Assembly (NCBI GenBank): GCA_003542355.1
Contig: DPKU01000109.1
Location: 2,414-14,071 of the forward strand
Source of the DNA: Clostridiales bacterium
GTDB lineage: Bacteria > Bacillota > Clostridia > Peptostreptococcales > Anaerovoracaceae
DNA: 11,658 nucleotides
Direction: 5' to 3'
Shown: positions 6,636 to 11,658 of the stretch, in pieces
Numbering within the stretch: the first letter of the stretch is position 1
How the letters are laid out: each line of letters opens with the position of its first letter
Program-made: the position numbers and the translations under genes
Notes under the pieces: generated by a model
The model's input: the letters and a program-made list of their open reading frames with translations, nothing else
The model's database searches: none
Told to the model about the DNA's origin: nothing

Positions 6636-8390
6636 ATGAAAGAAAATCAACAGGGGAGAAAATACTATCCCCAATCAAGACCGGGCCCCAGGCCTAAAAC
6701 AAAAGGCGACCGTCCAGTCCGGACCCAGTCGACCGGAACCAATAAATTAAAAGTCATCCCCATCGGAGGGCTGCACGAAATCGGAAAGAATATGACGTTG
6801 CTGGAATACGGCGACGATATCATGATCATCGACTGCGGTCTTGCGTTCCCTGATGATGAAATGCTGGGCATCGATATCGTTATACCCGATTTCACCTACC
6901 TGCTAAACAACAGGGATAAGATCCGCGGCATGATCATCACCCATGCCCACGAAGACCATATCGGTGCGGTGCCGTACTTCCTGAAATCCTTCAACATCCC
7001 CATCTATGGCACCCGGCTTACGATCGGATTCATCAAAAACAAACTGGTCGAGCACAAGATCCAAGGCGATCTTCACGAGGTGACGCCAGGCGACATCATA
7101 CAGATGGGCTGCTTTACAGTGGAGACCATTCACACGACACACTCCGTGGCGGATGCTCTGTGTCTGGCCATCGACACACCGGTTGGGAAAGTATTCCACA
7201 CCGGAGATTTTAAAATCGACTATACGCCGGCAGACGGCACACCGATCGATTTCGGCCGGCTGGCCGCCATCGGCAACGAAGGTGTACTGCTCATGCTGGC
7301 AGACAGTACGAATGCAGGGAGGAAAGGGTACACCGCATCGGAAAAGACTGTGGGCATCGCTCTTGGCAATATATTCCGCGGGAATCCCCACCGGATCATC
7401 ATTGCCACGTTCTCATCCAACGTGCACAGAGTGCAGAAGATCATGGAAACGGCCGTCGAAAACGGCCGGAAGATCTCCGTCTCGGGAAGAAGCATGGAAA
7501 ACATGGTGCGGATTGCTACAGAATTGGGGTATCTGAATATCGATCCCATCCACTTCGTCGACCTGAATCAAACGAAGTCCATGAAGGATTCCGAGTTTGT
7601 GATCATCACGACCGGCAGTCAGGGTGAGCCTATGTCCGCGCTGACACGGATGGCAAACAGTGAACATCGGGCCGTGCAGATCCGAAAGGGCGATGTGGTG
7701 ATCCTGTCTTCCACACCGGTTCCCGGAAACGAAAAAACTGTATCCAACGTGGTCAACGCATTGCTGGAAAAAGGTGCTGACGTCATCTACAACGACATCG
7801 CCGACACCCACGTTTCCGGCCATGCATGCGAAGAGGAACTCAAGCTGATCCACACACTGATCCGGCCGAAGTTATTTATGCCGGTCCACGGAGAATTCAA
7901 GCATTTGCGCAGCCATGCCCTCATTGCAGAAGCCATGGGCATGTCACCTGAAAATATTTTTTACATGACAAACGGAGACATCCTGGAGGTCACGCCCGAT
8001 AAAGCCCGCCGCTCAGGTGCAACAGTCCCCTGCAGTCCGGTCATGGTGGACGGTTTGGGCGTCGGTGATGTAGGCAGTGTCGTTCTGAACGAACGAAAGT
8101 ATCTGTCCGAAGCCGGCCTGATCGTCATTGTTGCTGCGTTCCAAAGCAGCAACGGCGCGTTGCTGTCCGGACCGGATCTCATATCCAGAGGTTTTGTGTA
8201 CGTCCGGGAGAACAGCGACCTTATGACGGAAGCCAAGCTATACATGGAAGAAGTGCTTATGCATTCCATGGATGAAGGTGTAAAAGATCGGCAGGCCTTG
8301 AAAAATGCCCTGAGAGAAGCGCTCCGCACATTCATTTATAAGCGGACCAAACGCAATCCGGTCATTCTGCCTATTTTCCTGGATATTTAG
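6636..8390 (+). CDS. rnj: Ribonuclease J
   Basis: Metallo-beta-lactamase/beta-CASP ribonuclease. The family combines 5'-3' exonuclease and endonuclease activity and matures or degrades mRNA and rRNA in the cytoplasm. The 584 residues compare with about 555 in B. subtilis RNase J1. The difference is a Pro/Arg/Gln-rich, probably disordered N-terminus of about 36 residues before the first strand (KLKVIPIGGLHEIGKN). The metal-binding motif HAHEDH is at 103-108. Other core features are His169 (HTTHS), Asp191 (HTGDFKID), DSTNA (223-227), TTGSQGEPMSAL (325-336), SGHACEE (394-400) and PVHGEFKHL (416-424). A C-terminal domain ends in KRTKRNPVILPIFLDI. No internal Met sits between the ATG and the conserved core, so the extension appears real. 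With one copy visible I cannot say whether it is the J1 or the J2 type, but the catalytic residues are intact. A YlbF-family gene follows 14 bases downstream. Confidence 0.96.
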   Translation: MKENQQGRKYYPQSRPGPRPKTKGDRPVRTQSTGTNKLKVIPIGGLHEIGKNMTLLEYGDDIMIIDCGLAFPDDEMLGIDIVIPDFTYLLNNRDKIRGMIITHAHEDHIGAVPYFLKSFNIPIYGTRLTIGFIKNKLVEHKIQGDLHEVTPGDIIQMGCFTVETIHTTHSVADALCLAIDTPVGKVFHTGDFKIDYTPADGTPIDFGRLAAIGNEGVLLMLADSTNAGRKGYTASEKTVGIALGNIFRGNPHRIIIATFSSNVHRVQKIMETAVENGRKISVSGRSMENMVRIATELGYLNIDPIHFVDLNQTKSMKDSEFVIITTGSQGEPMSALTRMANSEHRAVQIRKGDVVILSSTPVPGNEKTVSNVVNALLEKGADVIYNDIADTHVSGHACEEELKLIHTLIRPKLFMPVHGEFKHLRSHALIAEAMGMSPENIFYMTNGDILEVTPDKARRSGATVPCSPVMVDGLGVGDVGSVVLNERKYLSEAGLIVIVAAFQSSNGALLSGPDLISRGFVYVRENSDLMTEAKLYMEEVLMHSMDEGVKDRQALKNALREALRTFIYKRTKRNPVILPIFLDI

Positions 8391-8404
8391 AAAGCGAGGA
8401 TATT

Positions 8405-8737
8405 ATGGATAACGTTTATGACATCGCCCATGAACTGGCAAGAGCTTTGAAAGAAAGCGAGCAATACAAGCATTATAAACACATGAAAGAGAAAGTATCG
8501 GAAAACGAAGATCTGTCAGAAATGATCAACGATTTTCAGGAAAAGAACATGGCGATGCAGACACAGCAGATGCTGGACGGAACACCGACGGAGGAGTTGA
8601 TTTCCCAGGTACAGTCCCTCTATCAAATCGTCATGGCAGATCCGCTGACTGCACAGTATATTCAGGCTGAGATTGCCTTTACCCAGGTCGTCTCGGACAT
8701 TTACGGCATACTGGGCGAGGTGATTCGCGTTGAATGA
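8405..8737 (+). CDS. YlbF/YheA-family small helical protein
   Basis: A 110-residue protein with no signal peptide or membrane segment, predicted almost wholly helical and rich in Glu, Gln and Met. The opening (NVYDIAHELARALKESEQY) and the central DFQEKNMAMQTQQM segment, followed by a helix near QYIQAEIAFTQVVSDIYGIL, match the Com_YlbF family (YlbF, YmcA, YheA) of Firmicutes. It looks closest to YheA. In B. subtilis YlbF and YmcA form a complex with YaaT that influences RNase Y-dependent mRNA processing. YheA itself has no firmly known role. The position directly after RNase J suggests a link to RNA turnover, but that is inference. GAGGA at 8396-8400 serves the start. The end overlaps the next gene by 8 bases. 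Confidence 0.85.
   Translation: MDNVYDIAHELARALKESEQYKHYKHMKEKVSENEDLSEMINDFQEKNMAMQTQQMLDGTPTEELISQVQSLYQIVMADPLTAQYIQAEIAFTQVVSDIYGILGEVIRVE
8717..8723 (+). promoter_or_regulatory. Ribosome binding site selecting a TTG start
   Basis: GAGGTGA, six bases before TTG at 8730. It is a long match to the 16S anti-Shine-Dalgarno sequence and lies inside the 3' end of the YlbF-family gene. It makes TTG the most credible start, because the protein then begins at the usual N-terminus of the aminopeptidase family. Confidence 0.85.
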
Positions 8738-9803
8738 CCGGTTCATTCTAAGGCTTGCCGCATTGCGAGCTGTCATCGCTCAGACGGGTCTCGACGGCCT
8801 CTATGTGACCGGCGAGGCCAATGTGACCTATCTGACCGGCAAGAACGGGAAGGACTGCGCCCTTTGGATCACAGATCAGGATGCCTTTATACTAACGGAT
8901 TTCCGCTACAAGGAAATGGCATTGGAATTAAGGGAAGTGTTTACCTATCAAGAGATAAAAGTAGGCATGGATGCCTGCGACTTTTTCCTGTCCATGAACA
9001 AACTGCGCATCGGTGTGGAAAAAAACAACCTGAGCCTTTCGGAATATCTTACGTTACTGGATCGGATGGAAGCCGATCGGATCGTACCCGTCGAAGGCTT
9101 GGTGGAAGGTTTGCGCGAAGTGAAGGATGCACTGGAGCTCGATGCTACGAAACGCGCCTGCGCCATAGCTGATGCTTGTTTTGCGCACATGTGCCAGTTC
9201 CTGAAACCCGGGGTCACAGAACGTCAGGCTGCTTTGGAAATCGAGTTCTTTATGAAATCCAACGGCGCAGAGGAGCTATCCTTCGACACGATCTGCGTAT
9301 CCGGCGCCAACACGTCCTATCCCCATGGCATACCCGGAACCAAAGCCATCGAAGCAGGGGATTTTGTTACGATGGATTACGGCTGCAAAGTGGATGGATA
9401 TTGTTCTGATATGACGCGGACCGTGGCCATTGGCCATGTCAGCGAAGAAATGAAGTCGGTCTATGAACTTGTCCTGTTGGCACAGCAAACAGCCTGCAAA
9501 GGCATTCGGGCCGGAATGCGCTGCGAAGATGCCGACTGGCTTGCACGGGATGTGATCCGCGAAGCAGGCTATGGAGAATATTTCGGCCATGGACTGGGCC
9601 ACGGCACCGGACTTCAGATCCACGAGGCGCCCAGACTGCGTCCAGGCTATCTGGGAGAACTCAAAGAAAATCAAATCGTTTCCATAGAACCGGGCATCTA
9701 TCTGCCGAAAAAATTCGGCGTCCGAATCGAAGACTTGGCAACGGTTACGGCCTTTGGTATAATAAATTTCGTGTCATCCCCAAAGAACTTAATAATCTTA
9801 TAA
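8730..9803 (+). CDS. pepP: M24-family Xaa-Pro aminopeptidase
   Basis: Cytoplasmic two-metal peptidase that removes N-terminal residues preceding proline. The 357 residues match the usual 350-360. Residues 1 to about 130 are the creatinase-like N-terminal domain (GLDGLYVTGEANVTYLTG). The rest is the pita-bread catalytic domain. All five metal ligands are visible: Asp216 (MDYG), Asp227 (SDMTRT), His291 (GHGLGHGTG), Glu320 (SIEPG) and Glu334 (GVRIEDL). His199 (PHG) and His298 (IHE) are also conserved. The start is TTG, set by GAGGTGA and overlapping the YlbF-family gene by 8 bases, so translation is probably coupled. The C-terminus reads TAFGIINFVSSPKNL where relatives usually have an acidic T-E-D-G turn. 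This stretch encodes a promoter on the DNA level. The family also includes PepQ and less specific M24 peptidases, so exact substrate choice is uncertain. A gene of this type next to efp is a common arrangement. Confidence 0.93.
   Translation: MNDRFILRLAALRAVIAQTGLDGLYVTGEANVTYLTGKNGKDCALWITDQDAFILTDFRYKEMALELREVFTYQEIKVGMDACDFFLSMNKLRIGVEKNNLSLSEYLTLLDRMEADRIVPVEGLVEGLREVKDALELDATKRACAIADACFAHMCQFLKPGVTERQAALEIEFFMKSNGAEELSFDTICVSGANTSYPHGIPGTKAIEAGDFVTMDYGCKVDGYCSDMTRTVAIGHVSEEMKSVYELVLLAQQTACKGIRAGMRCEDADWLARDVIREAGYGEYFGHGLGHGTGLQIHEAPRLRPGYLGELKENQIVSIEPGIYLPKKFGVRIEDLATVTAFGIINFVSSPKNLIIL
9735..9763 (+). promoter_or_regulatory. Sigma-A promoter for efp, inside the 3' end of the aminopeptidase gene
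   Basis: TTGGCA (9735-9740), exactly 17 bases, then TATAAT (9758-9763), with an extended -10 TG at 9755-9756. Five of six and six of six bases match consensus. The predicted transcription start is near 9770, giving a leader of about 50 bases before the efp ATG at 9822. This is the strongest promoter-like sequence I see in the window. Confidence 0.75.
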
Positions 9804-9809
9804 ATAGAC

Positions 9810-9815
9810 GGAGGA
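9810..9815 (+). promoter_or_regulatory. Ribosome binding site of efp
   Basis: GGAGGA, six bases before ATG 9822. It is a near-ideal site, in keeping with a highly expressed factor. Confidence 0.85.
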
Positions 9816-9821
9816 AATCGA

Positions 9822-10382
9822 ATGGTTTATGCAAGTGATTTTAGAAAAGGTGTCACGTTTGATATAGATGGAGAGCCCCATGTCGTGCTGGATTTTCAGC
9901 ACGTAAAACCGGGAAAGGGCGCTGCTTTTGTGCGGACGAAATACCGCAACATCCTGACCGGCGCCACAAGGGAGGAAGCCTTCAATCCGAATGACAAATT
10001 CCCAAAGGCCCATATCGACACCAAGCAGATGCAATATCTTTATAATGACGGAGAATTGTATTATTTCATGGATCAGGAGACCTTCGATCAGGTGCCGATT
10101 CCTTTCGAACAGGTCGAAGATGCCATGAAATATCTTCGTGAAAACGACATGGCTACCATCAAGTTTTATAAAGAAGCTGCGTTTTTAGTGGAGGCGCCGA
10201 ACTTTGTGAATCTTCTGGTGATCGAGACGGAGCCCGGTGTCAAGGGCGATACGGCGACCAACGTGACAAAAGCAGCCACCGTTGAGACCGGCGCTGTGAT
10301 CCAGGTCCCCATTTTCATCGAAGAAGGGGAGACGATCCAGATCGACACCAGAACCGGTGATTATCTGGGGCGGGCCAAATAG
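9822..10382 (+). CDS. efp: Translation elongation factor P
   Basis: EF-P binds stalled ribosomes between the P and E sites and speeds peptide bond formation at polyproline stretches. The 186 residues are the normal length, forming three beta-barrel domains. Domain I carries the functional loop HVKPGKGAAFVR with Lys32 at its tip. Domain II includes KQMQYLYNDGELYYFMD and the C-terminal domain shows VIETEPGVKGDTATNVTKAA and DTRTGDYLGRAK. The PGKGAA loop matches the B. subtilis type, whose Lys32 bears 5-aminopentanol, rather than the Arg-loop rhamnosylated type. No modification gene is visible here. A strong promoter sits 50 to 90 bases upstream and a GGAGGA site precedes the start, so efp can be transcribed independently of the upstream operon. 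mltG follows after 15 bases and probably shares this transcript. An upstream Xaa-Pro peptidase gene is a frequent neighbour. Confidence 0.98.
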   Translation: MVYASDFRKGVTFDIDGEPHVVLDFQHVKPGKGAAFVRTKYRNILTGATREEAFNPNDKFPKAHIDTKQMQYLYNDGELYYFMDQETFDQVPIPFEQVEDAMKYLRENDMATIKFYKEAAFLVEAPNFVNLLVIETEPGVKGDTATNVTKAATVETGAVIQVPIFIEEGETIQIDTRTGDYLGRAK

Positions 10383-10383
10383 C

Positions 10384-10390
10384 CAGGTGA
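10384..10390 (+). promoter_or_regulatory. Ribosome binding site of mltG
   Basis: CAGGTGA, seven bases before ATG 10398, starting just after the efp stop codon. Confidence 0.7.
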
Positions 10391-10397
10391 TTACGCT

Positions 10398-11447
10398 ATG
10401 ACAAGCAGACGAAAAAGGAAAAAATCACATGCAGGCAGATGGGTCGCAGCACTGCTGATTCTTGCTGTGCTTGGCTCAGGCGCCTCGTATCTCTACATCC
10501 GGGGATATGATAAAGCCCGGGATCCCGCCAGCGAGGAAACGATCGAATTCATCGTGGCTCCCGGCATGAGTACGACAGCCATCGCTTCTGCATTGGAAGA
10601 AAAAGGACTCATCGGAAGCACCTTTTTGTTCAAACAGAAATCCAAATGGCAGGGATATGACGGCCGTTATCAGGCCGGAACATTTCATCTTTCGCCATCC
10701 ATGACCATGGAAGCGCTTATGAACGCTTTGATGGACGCCAAGAAGGAGTCGGTACGCTTTACCATACCGGAGGGTTATACGATTCGTCAGACGGCAGCTG
10801 CGCTGGCAGAGCAGGGTCTGGTGGAAGAGCAGGAGTTTTTACGCATACTGGAAAAAGAGGATTTTGACTTCCGTTTTATGTCGGAAGTGGGGAAGGGTGC
10901 CGACCGCCTGGAAGGCTTCTTATTTCCCGACACCTACGACGTATTTGTCGGCGCTTCGGAACGGGATATCATCTTAAAGATGCTGTCCCGTTTTGATGAA
11001 GTATTTCTGCCGGAATACTATGATCGTGCCGAAGAACTGGACCGGAGCGTTCTGGAGATCGTAACTATTGCTTCCCTGGTGGAAGAAGAGACCCGAGCGC
11101 CGGAGGAACGAAAACGTGTTTCCGGTGTGCTCTACAACCGTCTGGAAATTGGTATGAAGCTGGGATTTTGCTCAACGATTCAATATCTGCTGGGAGAACC
11201 GAAAGAGCTACTTTTATACAGTGACCTGGAAATCGACTCTCCCTATAACACGTACATGTATACCGGCCTGCCCCCGGGCCCGATCTCTTCTCCAGGGAAA
11301 GAATGCATCCTGGCTGCACTGTACCCGGAGGAGACCGATTATATTTATTTTGTGCTGAAGGCTTACGGTTCAACCGAACACAATTTTGCCGTCACATCCG
11401 CAGAGTTTTATCAATATAAAGAGGAATACAGCAAGACATTGCCTTAG
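10398..11447 (+). CDS. mltG: Endolytic murein transglycosylase MltG
   Basis: Membrane-anchored lytic transglycosylase that cuts nascent glycan strands inside the chain and is thought to end peptidoglycan polymerisation. The 349 residues are typical. The N-terminus is strongly basic (SRRKRKK, 3-9), followed by one membrane segment at about 15-34, so the bulk lies outside the cell. A LysM-like region (about 48-120) precedes the conserved FTIPEGYT (121-128) and LEGFLFPDTY (171-180). The catalytic motif is IASLVEEET (224-232), with Glu229 matching Glu218 of E. coli MltG. YNRL (246-249), SPYNTY (281-286) and GLPPGPISSPG (290-300) complete the YceG fold. The segment GMKLGFCSTIQY (252-263) replaces the LQSDPT form seen in many relatives. 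I believe clostridial proteins often have such a Cys-containing variant. Co-transcription with efp is likely. Confidence 0.96.
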   Translation: MTSRRKRKKSHAGRWVAALLILAVLGSGASYLYIRGYDKARDPASEETIEFIVAPGMSTTAIASALEEKGLIGSTFLFKQKSKWQGYDGRYQAGTFHLSPSMTMEALMNALMDAKKESVRFTIPEGYTIRQTAAALAEQGLVEEQEFLRILEKEDFDFRFMSEVGKGADRLEGFLFPDTYDVFVGASERDIILKMLSRFDEVFLPEYYDRAEELDRSVLEIVTIASLVEEETRAPEERKRVSGVLYNRLEIGMKLGFCSTIQYLLGEPKELLLYSDLEIDSPYNTYMYTGLPPGPISSPGKECILAALYPEETDYIYFVLKAYGSTEHNFAVTSAEFYQYKEEYSKTLP

Positions 11448-11470
11448 GCGGAATACTACAAATACTCCGC
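11448..11470 (+). repeat. Imperfect dyad after mltG, overlapping the -35 region of the next promoter
   Basis: GCGGA and TCCGC form a 5-bp inverted repeat separated by 13 bases, with two more inner pairs after one mismatch. AATACT also occurs twice (11452 and 11461). The dyad begins immediately after the mltG stop. No T-run follows, so it is a poor intrinsic terminator. It may be an operator or chance. Confidence 0.35.
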
Positions 11471-11476
11471 ACTCTG

Positions 11477-11485
11477 TGCTATAAT
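11477..11485 (+). promoter_or_regulatory. Extended -10 promoter for the CNNM-type gene
   Basis: TGC immediately precedes TATAAT (11480-11485), giving a full extended -10. The -35 at 17-base spacing (TACAAA, 11457-11462) matches only three of six bases, which is tolerable for an extended -10 promoter. Predicted start is near 11492, with a leader of about 39 bases. Confidence 0.55.
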
Positions 11486-11512
11486 TGCAGTGATGCTATT
11501 TCAAGCTGTTAA

Positions 11513-11518
11513 AAGGAG
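11513..11518 (+). promoter_or_regulatory. Ribosome binding site of the CNNM-type gene
   Basis: AAGGAG with a rather long 12-base gap to ATG 11531. A TAG stop in frame at 11525-11527 excludes a start further upstream, and no alternative start codon lies in between. Confidence 0.6.
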
Positions 11519-11530
11519 ATTACATAGACT

Positions 11531-11658
11531 ATGGAAGCGGACCCGGGAGGATTATCTCTCACGATTCAATTGCTGATTTTACTTGTTCTTACGCTGACAA
11601 ATGCGTTTTTCGCATCAGCGGAAATGGCTTTGGTTTCCCTCAGCAAAACCAAAATGAA
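11531..11658 (+). CDS. CNNM/CorC-family (HlyC/CorC) membrane protein, 3'-truncated by window edge
   Basis: Only the first 42 codons are visible. A short polar start (MEADPGG) is followed by a hydrophobic segment (about residues 10-29) and the sequence TNAFFASAEMALVSLSKTKM. That block resembles the start of the CNNM (DUF21) transmembrane domain, with its F-F-A-x-x-E-x-A-L-V-S-L pattern. These proteins usually continue with paired CBS domains and a CorC/HlyC domain. They are linked to magnesium or other divalent-cation transport and are often labelled hemolysin-related without evidence of lysis. It has its own promoter and ribosome binding site, separated from mltG by 83 bases, so it probably starts a new transcription unit. 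The family call rests on a short segment. Confidence 0.8.
   Translation, partial: MEADPGGLSLTIQLLILLVLTLTNAFFASAEMALVSLSKTKM

Noticed and set aside
10042..10047. TATAAT inside efp
   Set aside because: No acceptable -35 sequence lies 16 to 18 bases upstream, there is no TG extension, and no gene starts soon after.
11448..11470. Rho-independent terminator after mltG
   Set aside because: The stem has only five outer pairs with internal mismatches, and it is followed by ACTCTGTGC rather than a T-run.
1..11658. Mobile, phage-defence or other accessory system
   Set aside because: Every gene belongs to a housekeeping family, all on one strand with short gaps, and composition looks even. No integrase, transposase, repeat array or unknown gene cluster is present.

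Overview
This window is an ordinary, tightly packed stretch of a bacterial chromosome. All eleven recognisable genes lie on the + strand. The organism is most likely a Firmicute of the class Clostridia. Reasons are the gene content (RNase J, a YlbF/YheA-family protein, YqeK and RsfS linked to NadD), the Bacillus-type EF-P loop, strong purine-rich GGAGG-type ribosome binding sites, and a base composition near half G+C by eye. I cannot place it to genus. I see no tRNA, rRNA, CRISPR array, insertion sequence, phage gene or long repeat.

Layout: the 3' two thirds of hisS (histidyl-tRNA synthetase) runs in from the left edge. It is followed by aspS (aspartyl-tRNA synthetase), a fused nadD-yqeK gene (NaMN adenylyltransferase joined to a YqeK HD-type Ap4A hydrolase), rsfS (ribosomal silencing factor), leuS (leucyl-tRNA synthetase), an RNase J gene, a YlbF/YheA-family gene, an M24 Xaa-Pro-type aminopeptidase gene, efp, mltG, and the first 42 codons of a CNNM/CorC-type membrane protein cut by the right edge. 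Gaps between genes are 13 to 50 bases up to the mltG stop, with two 8-base overlaps. Only the mltG/CNNM gap is larger (83 bases). No stretch over 300 bases lacks a gene.

Together the genes form a translation and RNA-turnover cluster: three tRNA-charging enzymes, a ribosome-silencing factor, an elongation factor for polyproline, an RNase J exonuclease/endonuclease with a possible partner, and NAD synthesis fused to removal of Ap4A, a by-product of tRNA synthetases. Two internal promoters with consensus TATAAT and an extended -10 TG stand out. One lies inside the 3' end of the aminopeptidase gene and would drive efp-mltG. The other lies in the mltG/CNNM gap. I found no convincing intrinsic terminator.

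No previously undescribed system is evident. The points most worth checking are the NadD-YqeK fusion among synthetase genes, the promoter embedded in the aminopeptidase coding sequence, the RNase J/YlbF pairing, and the cysteine-rich insertion of HisRS.
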